DNA from: Lutjanus erythropterus | Taxonomy: Eukaryota; Chordata; Actinopteri; Lutjaniformes; Lutjanidae | Assembly: GCA_020091685.1 (NCBI GenBank) | Contig: CM034599.1 | Span: forward strand, 6,108,836-6,172,835 | Direction of reading: 5' to 3' | DNA: 64,000 nucleotides | Notes under the pieces: model-generated | What the model saw: only the letters and a program-made list of their open reading frames with translations | Told to the model about the DNA's origin: nothing | The model's database searches: none | Position numbers and translations under genes: made by a program | In this document: one piece after another, positions 46,555-59,675 of the stretch | Layout: each line of letters begins with the position of its first letter | How positions within the stretch are numbered: the stretch's first letter is position 1

Positions 46555-48509
46555 TATGGTGACAGCTTGAGTGGATATATACATGACCAGACCTTGACTA
46601 GAACACAAAGGCTTAATGCAATATTATGCCATTATTTTCCCACGTTTGAAAAAGTTGATTCAACTTTATGTAAAGTTTGGTGAGGATGAAAGTTGCCTTT
46701 CATACTTTATATAGTAAAACATCTGTGTACTGAAGACCAAATAGCAAGTTGGAGCCATAGATTGTGTATTAAACGGTTGAAGCAAGTTGTTTTAATTAAA
46801 GTAAAACTGGAAATAAAAAACAGTTATACCATGTATTTCAACTGAACATATTCCCTTGATCATTTTATGATTTATTACAGTAAATATATTGCAGGTTTCT
46901 CCTTTACAGATAAAAAACACCTACACACATTTGACTTTTTGTCCTCCGTTCCCACACACCTGAGATTATCTGCGACTATCTTTCATCCTCAGTCACCCAG
47001 CATACCCTGTGAGAGTAATGTTTACATACACTATACATATAGCTTTTGCACAATATACAAGTGCTTATGCGTGTGTGTTTGTGGGATGGATATAATAAAA
47101 GGAATGCAGTACATAGGGTATTGGGTTAGTCTACGTATTACTGTAAAGTTAAGAGATGAGGGTTCAGGCTCAGGTTAAAGAGACCGAGGGATGAAAAGAA
47201 GTTAGTGTAATGTCCCCCCCACAATTTTTTAACAGAACAAGGACGTATGTGTGCTGGTGGGAGTGAGCGCAGCTTGATATGTGGGCGTGTGCTTGTTTCA
47301 TCTGCCTTATCAGGTGAATCTCCACATATTAATCGTAAAGTCGTGGTTACAGGTCAAATGATCTGTGGCCTCGGCAGATACACTGCAGCTGCATAGAAAA
47401 ACAGCATTTTACAAGAATTACTCCGAGAGTTTTTCTTTCTGACCCTTAAAATACAACAAATGGCTTGGTCTGTAATGAGGCCACTTAATTTGGGCGGTGC
47501 GGTGCAAAGCGAGATACAATGACGCGCCTTGAAAGGCTGTGGATGGAGCTCTGTGTTCGCGCATGTACATGACAAGTTGGTGGAAACATTTGGTTACTGC
47601 AGAGGATGCAGGCCAGTCAAAAGGACTTCTGTGAGCTCAAATAAGGCCTGTTTATATCCCTATTACAAGAAAAAAACATCTTAAGGCTGATTGACGGGCT
47701 TCTCATGTCTTAATTATTATACAGCCAGAGAAAATGGGTACACCTTGTACCGAACTTCTCACTCACACTGGGCTGGGCTGTGACATTAGTCTGGAAAATG
47801 AGTGTATATCTCTCCCTCTTTCAGTGTGACTGGCTGTACACACTGTGTATTTGAGCATGTCAACACGTCACTGCAGGTAACGTCTGCAAACTGTCTCATT
47901 TTTCACTGATGTTTGGAATAGGACAGTGAGAGTCTGCTGTGCAGTATGACAACTGTGGATGGATACAAAAGCATTTACTTGGAGCCATGTAAACACGCCT
48001 GAATGTTTGAATGTGATATAAATAGACAGAGAAGGGGCAACTTAACTGGTTTCAGTTTCACAGGGTGGCACAACATGAAATCTCTTGTATCTTACAGTCA
48101 GGTGGGGGATAAGGATGACCTGCAAACAAGGTGAATACCCAAATCGTACCATCTCGAACATGTTCATAATGTTGGATCTGTTCAAACCTGTCTCACTTTC
48201 ACAGATTGTACTGTTCTGCACTGTGTGTATCATGCAACAACTAACAGTTCACCAAGCTGCAAAAAGAAAACTGGTGTTCAAAAGTCTCAGGAACCATGTG
48301 TGTGTGTGTGCAACTGTGGGGCTTCATTTTGTGCCACCAATATTGTTTTTCATCTTTTTTGTCTACTTGATAATATAAAAGTTATCAATATGGGAAAAAA
48401 AAATAGGGGATTAGAAGCTATAGTAGTGATTCAATAAATCAGTCATTCCGGGAAGTTGCGATGCTGCGATCACAATAATTGGTATTTATCAATGTACGTC
48501 ATACTTCAC
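46555..48509. other. Intergenic stretch, repeat fragment and unassigned DNA
   Basis: Positions 46850-46905 (GATCATTTTATGATTTATTA, CAGTAAATATATTGCAGG) match the end of the repeat at 51145-51635. The block 47250-47590 is mixed-sequence, repeat-free and could be regulatory. No exon was recognised; the frame 46867-47178 and the frames 48042-48437 show no family resemblance. Confidence 0.4.
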
Positions 48510-48660
48510 TGTAAAAAACTCAGCACTAAAAACATTGCAACGTGCACAGCGATGTTTCGGAAAAGCTGCTGTGAAATCAGGCATTTTAGGTCGCAACCTC
48601 TCCCCAAAAAAAGCCTGTGAAATCCTGGAGGGGCTGATAAATGAAAATATGTGCATACAA
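48510..48660 (-). repeat. CCTAAAATGCCTGAT-type repeat, copy 2
   Basis: On the minus strand: CCCCTCCAGGATTTCACAGG, a T-run, GGTTGCGACCTAAAATGCC, TGATTTCACAGCAGC and TTTTCCGAAACATCGCTGTG. Same block order as 28855-29060. The minus frame at 48489-48806 is a reading of this repeat. Confidence 0.65.
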
Positions 48661-48989
48661 TATAGCGCACAAATTAAATAAAAACTCAGCAGAGTGTAGA
48701 TCTCTGCCTGGCAACAGATGATGAAGCACCTACAGCAATGACACCACAACCACTTGATGCAACCAGCGGAGATTTGCAAAGTTTTGACTAAAATTTTTTT
48801 GAGCATATGTTTTCTTATCTATGTGTATGAAAAGTTTTTAACAAAGTATTTTTGTATTGTATAATCTATAAAATAATGTGATGGTATTACAACTGAGCGT
48901 CCTGGGTTCACTTAACCATGAGCAATAAAAAGAACAGTAAGTCAATACTTCTATTCAAACATTGTTATTTATGACAAGCAACCAAGCAG

Positions 48990-49240
48990 CTTTACAACAT
49001 TTAAGTTAAGCCTGTTCTCCTGAAAACAAAAGCCCACTATCCTCTAAAAAACACTGGAGTTGGAGTTTAGTGATGGCCTGTCTCACTGCCTGTCAGACTT
49101 CATTAACATATTGCTCAATTTAACAGTTATTAACATCTATGCCTTCTAATGACTTCTTTTGACTCATGAACAGACACTCACTCATTCGGCAAACATTCAG
49201 CATTAATTTGTTTAATTAACGTGAAACAGGCAAACAATGA
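48990..49240 (+). repeat. Dispersed copy of the 51145-51635 repeat (3' part)
   Basis: GTTAAGCCTGTTCTCCTGAA, ACTGGAGTTGGAGTTTAGTG, TCACTGCCTGTCAGACTTCA, TTAACATATTGCTCA, ATTCGGCAAACATTCAGCAT and AATTAACGTGAAACAGGCAA match 51290-51540 in order at roughly 80-85 percent by eye. Confidence 0.75.
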
Positions 49241-50984
49241 GAGTTATTGTGGCCTGGAATAGAAATTTCAAAGAGGCACTGCGGCTGTAGCGTTGCTATC
49301 CGAGAGGCGTGCATTTAATCTTTAAATGTTTTCTTTTCTCTGATGACAAATTATGCTCATGTTACGGTTTACAGATTTCTCCTTTAATTACCCGTTGAGT
49401 CATTTGCATTAAACATGTTTTTATCTCGTGTGTTCTGCCCTCCTTTGTCCAGCTTTGAGCCACGTTGTAACAAAGTACTAAAGACGCAGGTATGAGAGCT
49501 GACGCTGTGCAGATGTTCACCATATTTAACTTAAGTAGTCTACAAGTGAAAGATCAACTGCATTTATGTAGCAACAAAAACAAAGAGCGCTGCTATATGA
49601 GAGAAATGCTTGTAATGTAGTTTTGAAGGACTGATGACCAGGCACACAGACAGTACAGTTACATAAGAGAAACAAAGTAATCTCTTTAAATTTTCTGGTT
49701 TATAAGTTATCTATTATGCAGTTTGCTCTCCCATATTTTCTCTTTGCATTTCTTGTGCCCCTATTTCACCTCTGTACGCTCAATTAACTGTGTTTTGTTT
49801 CACATTCCTCTTTTGTACATGACTGTCATCGCTCTGTCAGGCCATCAAGATATTCTGTGAGGCCAATCTTTATCTGGCATGTTTACCTGACAGAGGACTT
49901 CACCAGAATCTCACCTGGTCTGCCATCAATAATTCAGTGAGATCACAGGTGGTAATGCGTAATTATGGTGATTAATGTCAACTAACCCCCCCCGCTGACC
50001 GCGGAGGGCCACCACGCCGCTGACACCAGCTGTACTCATCGATCCACACAGGAGCAGACAGGAGCCCTCTCTCCGTCTGCGTCTCTGTCTGTGGCGCCAG
50101 CACCCTGCGCTCCTGCCGTCCTCACTCTGACACTGATGCGCAGGATGATCAGAAGCAAACCACTTCTTTTATTAAGATATAAAGCCGGAGTCAACCTCTG
50201 ACTCTTATTTATTGTATGTCTTAAAGCAATAATGGCAGACCTTTTGGCTGTATGATTTTTTTAATAGCGTGCTGTAATGGTCATCGCCGACGGTCTCGCA
50301 GATTTAGAACCTCTTACCGACCTGCTCCGTGACCCCAAGGTTCAGGAGTGTCACAAACAGCAGGACAGAAAAGGCTCACATTTATTTTTGCTTCACTGTT
50401 TACCAAATGGAAACGCCACCATGGCTATTATTCACAATGTGTCGTGACAGCGCTTTGCTTTCAAAACTAGATGAACAGGATACTGAAATTAACTGGCCTG
50501 CTGCCTGTAGGATGTGTCCTGTTTTCTACTGAAGGTAACTATTGGTCATGTTCAGCTACTCCCAAAGAAAACACATGCAACACTTCCTACATGCTGAAGA
50601 ATGGACATTTAATTAACAGGCCGCATAAAGGAGAGACCTTACATAACTTGAGTGACAGAGACACCAACCTCTTGTGCACCATCATGTGTTGTAATCCGTA
50701 CCGTCATAAAATAAATTGCGGAGTGAAGTCGAGATGAAATAAAAAAAATGCTCTTTTAAAGCCTTTAGATAACATCCCAGGTCATATTGTGTACCTTTTT
50801 CACAATATATCCTCCCCTGGTTACTGGCCGTCCCATTGGACGGAAAGTTGTTATCCTTAAACGCCCACTGCTCCGAAAATACAAACTATCCCTGCATTTG
50901 TTAGGGTCAGAGAGTGTGTGCATTTGGAGAAATTTTCAGGATTATGGGCTTTTCAGTCCAGTGGGACATTTTTTGGTCATAACA
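49241..50984. other. Intergenic stretch with a small GC-rich block
   Basis: 49985-50150 is unusually GC- and CpG-rich for this region (CCCCCCCCGCTGACCGCGGA, GTCTGTGGCGCCAGCACCC). It could be an exon or promoter of an unrecognised transcript or a regulatory block; no frame gives a recognisable protein. 49830-49980 carries several TAAT words. The 88-codon frame at 50471-50737 was inspected without a match. Confidence 0.4.
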
Positions 50985-51140
50985 ATGGCAACTGCTCAGA
51001 GGTCTTCATGCTAAACTAAGCTAACTGGCTGCCCACTGTGGCTTCATATTTACAGGGTAGATTGATAATGATCTTCTCATCTTCCTCACTTACAATAAGC
51101 AAATAAATGCACTCACCAAAATGTCAAACTATATCTGTAT
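50985..51140 (-). repeat. AGCTTAGTTTAGCAT-type repeat, reverse orientation
   Basis: The reverse complement reads AGTTTGACATTTTGGTGAG, TAAATATGAAGCCACAGTGG and GCCAGTTAGCTTAGTTTAGC, a set of blocks seen in many fish genomes. A related fragment lies at 56195-56300. Confidence 0.55.
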
Positions 51141-51144
51141 ATTA

Positions 51145-51635
51145 AAGTAGGGAAGCTCAGGCAGGCTGCAGGAACTCTGCAGGAGTGCAAGACTTGTGCA
51201 AGATTGTAAACTGACAATAACAAGTGACAATGAGTCCTACACTGTAAGTTGATCAACTTTTCATAACTGTCAGTTGTCTGTTAATGCAAAGTTAAGCCTG
51301 TTATCATGAAAACAAAAACCTGCTGTTCTGAAAACAAACACTCTGGACTTGGAGTTAAGTGGCTGCCTGTGTCACTGCCTGCCAAACTCCATTAACATTT
51401 TGCTCAGTTTAACAGTTATAAACAACTACGCCTTCTGCAAGATTATTAATGATTTCCTACAACTCATAAACAGACACTTACTCATTCGGCAAACAGTCAG
51501 CATTCACTTGAACTCTAATTAACATGAAACAGGCAAATAAAACACTTATTCCAGCCCAGATCTCTGATAACATATCATGGTCATTTTATGATTTATTACA
51601 GTAAATAAATTACAGATTTCTCCCTTGAAATATGA
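51145..51635 (+). repeat. Dispersed repeat, fullest copy
   Basis: About 490 bases. The first third matches 42375-42530, the middle matches 48990-49240, and the end (GGTCATTTTATGATTTATTA, CAGTAAATAAATTACAG) matches 46850-46905. All copies share orientation. No ORF and no clear inverted ends were seen, so its class is unknown. Confidence 0.7.
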
Positions 51636-52504
51636 TACATTTTAATGAAGCATGATGAAGCAGGTGGATGCGAATTCGGCATTCAAATCTAATCACAAAG
51701 AGAAGCAGCTGGAGACATTTGTGCTTTGAGATGTGGATTATGCAAAAGCTGCTGTCACTACTGCTGAGGAACCACAACTTTTTATTACTTTTTTTTTGTA
51801 CAAACATGAGCTTGAGATTGGAAGCATCTGCACGCATTAGAGTGTTTTTCATTATGAAATACTTCAGATAGCCCCAAATTAGCCTGTCACTGGTCTCAGA
51901 CATCTCTCTTGAGAGTGTATGGAGAGACATTGGTGCCTTAAACCCTCCGTATTCACTGCAGAGCCCCCAGAATAGACCCCACAAAACCTCTGCATGTGGT
52001 TCCACTCAAAGTGTAATGAGTGTGATTTACCCACGACATGATAGTTGCGGAAGGCTGAACTCGGTCCTTAAACCACCCTCCTCTCACCTCAACACATGGT
52101 CAAATATTATTGTATCCGCTGGCTGAGGAGCCGCTTTTGGGCTTTAACCCCCACAGGATACACGAGAAAGAAATGTGCTCTGGTCAAATGTCATTTCCGT
52201 GTTTAATTTTCTTCTGTATGGATATTCATACAAGATAAAGAGGAGGCATCATTAGCGTTCTGGGGGCTGAAGTTTTGTTTTGCACTTGCAGCGACTCCTT
52301 CCTCCTCCTTCCAGTCATGATTAGCTCCTCCAGCTAATGTCAAGTTTCCTGTGCAAAAGGAAAAAAAAGCGACCAAACAAACTCGCAGGAGGCATCTGTA
52401 AACATCTGATGCACAGAAAACAATCCAAACTGCACTGAAGCTGTGGCGTGAAGAGAATCCCAACTAAAATTACTACATGCTTTAATCTGTGTTTTGATCA
52501 CAGT
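51636..52504. other. Intergenic stretch, nothing recognised
   Basis: The 131-codon minus frame at 51610-52005 and the 86-codon minus frame at 52203-52463 have no family resemblance. No repeat was recognised. Confidence 0.4.
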
Positions 52505-52620
52505 ACTTAAAGGGATAGTTTGGATTATTTAAAGTGGAGTTGTATGGGGTACTCATCCATCTCTTCACCCAACTTCAGTTTGGGGGAATAAACAGGAGTT
52601 CTGGTTCTGTCCTCCTCCCA
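52505..52620 (+). repeat. GGGATAGTTTGGATT-type repeat end
   Basis: AAAGGGATAGTTTGGATTAT, GTGGAGTTGTATGGGG and TACTCATCCATCTC match the opening seen at 33848. The overlapping frames at 52525-52878 are readings of this and adjacent DNA. Confidence 0.5.
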
Positions 52621-55600
52621 AACCAGGAAGGAGGATTGTTTTGTTTGAAGTGCCGTTGGAGCAGCATCATGTCTCCTATTAAAGATAAATCTGGCTTCCA
52701 AAAATGGAAAGAAAGGGAAAAAAGGAGAGGAGAGAGAAAAGAAAGGGTGACAGTATGTCATCATCCTCATCCCCCACATGAACCTGCCCTGCTCCCAGCT
52801 GAAGACGAGCACCGTTGTGTTCAGTGACATGTCAGCTGGCATAATTGCAAGGGTCTGTGACAACAGAATAATGACCAAAGTGACAAGAATTCAAATAATT
52901 AAATTATTTTTCCACATGATGAACAGCCTATATTCTGTACTGGATGATGGAAAGTTTGAAGCATTGAGTGAGTCTGAGTGACAGTCATGGTAGTAACTGA
53001 TTTTATTGTTATGATGTTATTAGAAATAGGATTATATTAAAGGATATATTATCATATGTACAGCAATAGCACCGGGTTGGCGTGGCTTGCGGTGGCGGGG
53101 CCCGATGTGACATCTTTTTATGGGGCCCAAAATCCCCAGCGGCGTCTCTGGTGTTTTGTGTCTACGCTCATACCAACGGCTCCTGTTCCACTTTTGTTTG
53201 ACAGGACGGAGACATTAAATGTCTCTCATTGCTCCTCCTGGAAAAGCAATGGTCGGCACTTCAGCAGATCCAAACAACATCTTGAGGAGCCACTCGATTA
53301 AAAAAAAAAAAAAAAAAATCACATCTCCTCTTGCTTAACAAATGGCCTCCTATTGGTTCTGCTGAGCAAACTCTGATGTCAGCAAGATTTACACCCTCTG
53401 GTATTCTCCATTGGCAGTGTGTGGGAGAGTGACTCTGCGTTGACTTTTCCAAGCATGGGAGTGTTGGCACTGAGCAGACGGATGGCGTTGTGAATTGAAA
53501 TGTAAACTTGTGAAATCCAGATGGCTGCCATGGATCAGGCCTTCGATATACGCTGCGAGTCTTGACAGAGAAACACCAGAAGTTCTTTTTTTTTTTAATT
53601 CAAGCTGATTGGAACATATGATCTTTAAGGTTTCCATGGTGAGGTGGGAAACATTCCCAGGGAACCGTGTGGGGAGTAAAAGTGTAATAAAAAGACTTTT
53701 TAAAGCGTCATGACTGCTCTGATGATTTACAGTCTGCCATCACGAACAGAGCAAATCCCTGACTGTTCTGCACACTGTAAATCCCATTTTCCTAAGAGTA
53801 AGTATGCAGTTCCTGTCTAAAATACCGATCTGCTCTCTTAAATCTGCACACTGTCTTTCAAATTGCATGCAGCGCATACAGCAGAGTCCAATTGTGCGTG
53901 TAGGTGATAGATCAGTTCCTCCCATTAAATTCTGAGGAGAGCTGATCCATAGTCAGGTGGCCTTTGTTGTCATGGTAATAAAAATAAACGTGGTGAAAGT
54001 GTTGAAATAGTCGTAGTGATGCTGCTTGTTGATCAGCAGAGACAAGACAAGCATACGTGTTCACCTGACTGGATTTGGGCTCCTAATAGGTCAAAAGCAA
54101 TACAGTACACATAGTACTGAGGTTTCCTGATGGACAGATAGCTTTACGTGTTTCTGCAATAACTTAGTAACAGCTTACTACCTTTATCTCTGTTAAATGT
54201 GCTAGGAGACAAATACAGCAAGAAAAACACTATTTCCTGTCATCAAATTGGCCTCCCTTGGTCTTGGAGGCTCCAGAAGAGTCGGCTATTATGACTGCTC
54301 CCCTTCCTGCATCCATGGGCTGCTAGCTGTGTGTCAGGGGGTGGGGTGGGGGCAAGAGCGTATCGAACATTCAGCGCTATTGACTATTGTAAACCCCGAC
54401 AAGTTCCTCTCTGCAGGAAACATGTAATAAGCGTAGTAGGAAGCACTCTGCTAGATTCTTTCATGGGAACTTTCACACAAGACACGGACACAGTTGAGTT
54501 GAACACACAAGAACAGTCAAGTGTCTCGATCATTTTCTATTTGTGGGATTTGGACACATCTGCTCTCCAGAGAAGTTAGAGGGAAAGATCGGTAGCATAT
54601 CGTATGCACGCATGTCCACTGCGCACTATTTGAAAGTGTAAATTTTAGTTATTTGTATGCAGATTGAAGAGTGGGGAAAAAAAGTATTGTGGTTCTTTTT
54701 ATTATGATTCCTGAATCAATGTTTAAAATATTCATAAATAACTAGAGCTTGGCAACATGCATGCTCACGTTTTAAGGCATAAATTATGTATTCTCTGTTA
54801 AAACAAACTAATATCTGCTGATTTCACAATGACAACTCAGTCTTTTACTCTGGCTTCAACACTCCACACTAACCAGCTACAGGAACCTCAAAGGGTCAAA
54901 ATTTATTGATCAATACTTGATGAACAGGAACAGGTGAATGTACTTTACTCTGAAAACTATATGCTTTTTTATTCATTCTACTGTACATTCTATTTACCAC
55001 TTTTATATGCAGTCAAGTTTAGGATTTTGAAAGACAGTTTACAAGTTTAATTTCATATGTGAAGAATGTGCTGTGCGCAGCTTTCAGGAGCCAAACATCT
55101 TAATTTATTTATTATTCTCTTATGGCACCAGCTTGATGAACAGGAACAGCTAAATGTTTACTTCATAAAGTATTTCATTCACTACTTTTATATGCTGTAT
55201 TGCAATGATGCTACTGAAGTAAAACATCATCTGTGTTAAAAAGCAAACAAAAAATCTGAATAAATTGTAATATCAAATCACAATACTTGCACAGGTGTTG
55301 CAAAAATTTCAGTGACAAATTGCTGAGGTCAAGTGCACTGGAGAATTGTTTTAATCTGAAGAATGCGCACATGATTAAACACATGATGTTGATGTTTTAC
55401 AGATCTGATCAGATACATTTGGCCTTAATGGCTGAATTATATCACATGTGAGAAAAATCACAAACCAATCCTGTCATCAACAACATTTCCATTAGTTTTG
55501 TCACTTGAGCAGAGTAAATGTATGGAGTTATTCTTGCAAATGATTTATTATATATTATAAATCAGTGCATGCACAGTACACTAATGTTACCACTGCAGGA

Positions 55601-56194
55601 CTCCTTCTGTAATGGTGAGAAAGCTGTCACAGCTGATTCCACTATCAACAACTCAGCTTGTGCCAGCTGCCATGCTTGACTAGACCAGGACCAGGTCCAG
55701 ATAATGGCATCTTCTCACGCAAAGACAAATGAGCAGCTGTCAAGTTGTCAGCTCCACAGCAGTGACCTTCATCTGCAGAAATGCCGTCCGATGGGGCCTC
55801 TTGGTCATCAGCTTTAAAAAGGCACCAGTGTTTTGTTTTTGCCCGCTTTTCCCTTTTGTGAATGCGCTCACTACTCCACAACTTCCTGTCAGATGAGTGA
55901 CAAAGTGGAAAAGGAAAAAAAAATCTATTTAAACCTAAATGGGGCAAAAGGGAAGGGAACATTGTGTATATGATGGCAAAGAGAAACATCGGTTTTATTA
56001 GATTTTCTGTAAAGACCGTTTGTTTTACGAGTGACTTTTATTGGCAGCAAATAAGTACAGATGCAGCCTTCTACCTACTGGAGATATAAAAACTCATGTG
56101 CAATGAAATGATCTAAAAAAACAGTAGTCTGTTCAGTGCGTCTGTCACAATACACTTATTAACCCAAGTACAAACCACTTGAAAAACCTTTAAT
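52621..56194. other. Intergenic stretch, nothing firm recognised
   Basis: No exon recognised over 3.6 kb. A run of about 19 A lies at 53301-53320, and a T-run at 53586-53597. The frames at 53056-53301, 54331-54579 and 55645-55989 (minus) match no family. Confidence 0.4.
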
Positions 56195-56300
56195 TGAAAA
56201 ATTTGACATTTTGAGAAATGTGCTTAGATGCGATGATTAATAAGACTCTTGTCAGTGTATTCAGTAGGAAGCTGGTTATCTTAGCCTGGCATGAACACTG
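56195..56300 (+). repeat. Fragment of the 50985-51140 repeat group
   Basis: TTTGACATTTTGAGAAATGT, GCTTAGATGCGATGATTAAT and GGAAGCTGGTTATCTTAGCC keep the same block order as the reverse complement of 50985-51140. Confidence 0.5.
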
Positions 56301-58087
56301 GACTAGTTCTGTCCTCTGGCAACAAAATCCACATCCCCAGAACCGGTCCTGACCTCCATGGGGCCCTGAGCAAAATTCTGCTCTTAACTGACTGGTGAGC
56401 CATGTAAACTGTTTGCCATACAGTCACACCCCTCCCACTACAGTTCTCCTTCCCCAGTTTGCTCCATCTGTCGGTCAAAGAATAAGTAGATTTATATAAA
56501 ACAGAAAGAGGTACAGAAAACAATATTTAATAAACAGAATATTCTGTGTAGAATCTTAAGATAACAGAACATTGACATTAACATTAGTTTTGGGTCTGCT
56601 GCCTGGTAATTAGCCAGTTAGGTGATTTAATATTTAATCAATCAGTCCAGATTTACATCAAGCACTGTACTTATTTAGTATTTTTCTTGAGTTCCATTTT
56701 ATTTGACATTTTGCTTCTATACTACATCCTAGAGGCAATGAATCATGGTCTTATAGACCATGATGCAGACAGACAGACTGCAGCACATCAACCTCAGACA
56801 GACAGAGAGAAGAAGGAGCATCAACTTAATGTTACTGTGAATGAATGATATCAAACTTATAGAGGAGAAAACACAAAACAAGTTTAAAGTCTAAGTCTAA
56901 AGTTTCTCTTTAGTTCTGCTTCATCCTCTCATTAAAGTTGGAAACATTGACACAAGGGGAGGCGGGGCCCTCGCAGACCTCGCGGGGTCCTATGCAACTT
57001 GCGTAGTGTGCGTATAGAACCGATCAGCTCTGTACATCCAACACACAACGCCTCTACAGCTCCCAAGTTAACTAGGTATTTTACCACTGCTTCTTTATCC
57101 TAAACTAAGCTAACCTTCTCTTAGCTGTAACGGTTAAGAGTACGAGCCTACATTCATTTGCAAAGTTCAAAAGCCAGCGTCTGTGATAGTGTGAGATTAG
57201 TGCATCATGGTTAACTCTCATATCTGTGAAGGATCCATTAATGCTGGAGGGTACATACAATATTAACTCTCTTTTAGTTCTCCGTTTGGTCTTTTGAGGG
57301 AATATCTTAGCTACTAATGTTCACCAAACTTCGTCTGTCTGCCATTTGGTGCTGAACAGGTAATGTACACTTTTTCACTGACAACAACTGCCTGCCGCCG
57401 TTGAAAACAGCACTTGAGAGTGTTGAGAGTGAACCAAAGCAGTAAAGTTGCGGGCCAGACAACTGAACACTGAGCTGAAACTTGTTATAACACTCCGTCA
57501 AGTTGAACTGCAGATTCAGTGATAATTCTCTATAAGCAACCCTGTTTTGTTGTGTCAGCCGATACATTTGTGGACATAAAAATACAAATTATAGCCGCTT
57601 TAAAGAAGAAATGGTAAAATATGAATGAATCAAAAAACATTGGAATATTCAGGGCAAAAAAACATCTTAAAAGTTGCATAACTGCCAAGAAATACATAAA
57701 TCCTTTTGTAAGTATTCCCCTGATTATCATCTGATTAAGTCAAAGTAAAATGTAAGATGGGAATAAATGCGGAGCAATCACAGCTGCAGTTGCGGAGCTG
57801 ATCAGACCAAAGAAGGAACTGCTCAGTGACAAGAGAGCTCAGCTCCGCAGCAGAGCGCTGGATATCTGAATCGGATCGCATAGAAGGCATTTGCCTGATT
57901 GTTCTTCTTCAGTGCACCGGCTTGAGTAACAGCCAGATAGCGATCTATTATTTTCTTTTACTGCTTTGAGTCAAAGGGAGGGCACTTATTTCCTGTTCTC
58001 TGCAGTCGGGGTTGCCTCGTGCCTTGTGGTCTGCAAAGTCAACCACAAACTGTGTCACAAATAAACCTTTAGAGACCTTTAAACTGG
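56301..58087. other. Intergenic stretch, nothing firm recognised
   Basis: A short GC-rich repeat-like block lies at 56955-57040 (GAGGCGGGGCCCTCGCAGAC, CTCGCGGGGTCCTATGC). Elsewhere there is no exon or repeat that I can name; the minus frames at 56281-56523 and 57307-57567 show no resemblance. Confidence 0.4.
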
Positions 58088-58700
58088 GCTGCACCAACAG
58101 GGATTATTTTTTTAACCATATTAAATCATTGTTTAACTCTAGATTATGTTGCAGTAAACTATTAACTATAAACTAGTTAAACTATCTTAAAACTAAAAAA
58201 AGATTAAATTTATACCTCTCTTTTAATCTTAGTTTAGTTTTTACTCTAATCAATTAAAATGCAATTCTGTTGCACCAAAACTTTAACTCCAATTTAAAAT
58301 ATGATCTGGTATTAACTTTAAACTTACACTTGAGGAGGTTTAACTTTTAAAATGGCTGCCTTTTTGAGATGGATTGAGAAAATAATAATAAAGTTCCTTG
58401 AAGAAAGTTAAAGCTTAGAGCTTCTCTGCCGAGCCATCATGAGTAGGCTAATAAGGCTAACTACTGAGCAAACAATGTAATGTTTAGTTAACTTTGTAGC
58501 TGGCTAGCAAGCAATTTAAGATTTAATTAACCTTTTAACTAGCTAGCAAACAATATAATTTAAGATTTAATTAATAGAACATTTAGTTAACTTTTAATCT
58601 AGCTAGCAAACAATATACTTAGCAAACTAGCAAACAATGTAACGTAATACAGAGTAGCTGAAGTTTCTCTGACTTTAAACTTGCCAAAACTGTCCAGTAT
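58088..58700. mobile_element. AACTAAAC/TTTAGTTT-rich element, copy 2
   Basis: Left end GGGCTGCACCAACAGGGATT, then ATCTTAGTTTAGTTTTTACT, AACTTTAAACTTACACTTGA and GGAGGTTTAAC. Then several AGCTAGCAAACAAT units (about 58500-58640). Same order as 30655-31380. It ends about 700 bases before the adrb3 leader. Confidence 0.65.
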
Positions 58701-59199
58701 TTTTGTGTTTACTGCAAAGCTGGTGTTCAAATAATGTCCTTGGAAGTGTGCGTTTGACAGAACCCAGCATCATCTGACAATGAGGACAGAAGCCAGCACT
58801 GGAAAAGCCCGTCACATTGTTGACACAGTCAGCTGATGGATACAGTTAATGGATTATCAAGTTTAGTGTAGCTGCTACATTCAACACAACATCAGTGACA
58901 TTAAAGAATAAAGGCCTGACGGTTATTACATACTTTTAAACTTACAATTAAACAATGTGTGTATCACACTAATGTTGTTTTTTTAATGTGATATTATGAC
59001 ATTCATTACATGCAATTTACATGCTGTAATGCAGGATTAGTTCCTTGCCTGTAGTTATAATTGTGTGTCTGTGTGTGTGGCTCTATTAAGGCACTGATCC
59101 CTGTATGGCTTTCAGCACACAGGCACACTTTTCGGCTCCTCCCTTCTGCCTTCAGTCAGGGTGTGATTAGAGCCAATACAATCGTGGGCAACCTGCGCT
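58701..59199. other. Distal upstream region of adrb3
   Basis: No coding or repeat signal recognised apart from a short GT run (59067-59080). It could hold distal regulatory sites. Confidence 0.4.
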
Positions 59200-59209
59200 G
59201 AGAGAGAGA

Positions 59210-59257
<48 letters not shown>

Positions 59258-59264
59258 GAGAGAG
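59200..59264. repeat. (AG)n purine tract upstream of adrb3
   Basis: About 65 bases of AG dinucleotides with two interruptions (AGTG near 59213 and GGG near 59246). It lies about 540 bases upstream of the adrb3 start codon. The reverse-strand frame 59112-59378 is a reading through this tract. Confidence 0.97.
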
Positions 59265-59480
59265 CAAAAGAAAGAGTGGACAGCCACTCTGGTGCACTCT
59301 GCTGGTTCCTGCTACAGCGTCACTGCTGCTTGATCTCCAACAGCCCAACTGTGGCATTGTGGGCTCAGCGAAAGACACTGTAAAGTCCTCTAATCCCAGT
59401 GGACGGATTTAAATGGACAAGGCTGGAGTTTCTCAAGAACTTTTTTTTTCACTTCATGTCCATGTTTTGATCCATGATCC

Positions 59481-59675
59481 ATGAGAGTGCTGCAACCCAG
59501 TGAACTAATATTGTTTCGGCTTTGTGGACAGTTTGGATACATCTTTTTTTGGAGAACATGCTGCTGTTGCCTACACCAGAGGAACTTCCACAAACAATCA
59601 CATCTTTGGAAACATGGAGTGCTACTTTTGCCTGTTGAGCGCTGCCAGAAAAGACTCCCGAGGTGTGAAATGTAA
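59481..59675 (+). CDS. Upstream ORF in the adrb3 leader (64 codons, uncertain)
   Basis: This is a true ATG-to-TAA frame in the presumed leader of adrb3, ending 131 bases before the receptor ATG. The peptide is Cys-rich in the middle (TCCCCLH) and has no recognised domain. Upstream ORFs that damp translation are known in adrenergic receptor leaders, and mammalian beta-2 receptor mRNA has a short leader peptide ORF. If the candidate leader intron (59672-59753) is spliced, this ORF loses its stop and changes its end. It could be a chance frame, and nothing shows it is translated. Confidence 0.25.
   Translation: MRVLQPSELILFRLCGQFGYIFFWRTCCCCLHQRNFHKQSHLWKHGVLLLPVERCQKRLPRCEM

Noticed and set aside
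49985-50150. GC-rich block as a coding exon
   Set aside because: No frame gives a recognisable protein and the splice signals are not convincing; kept only as a possible regulatory block.
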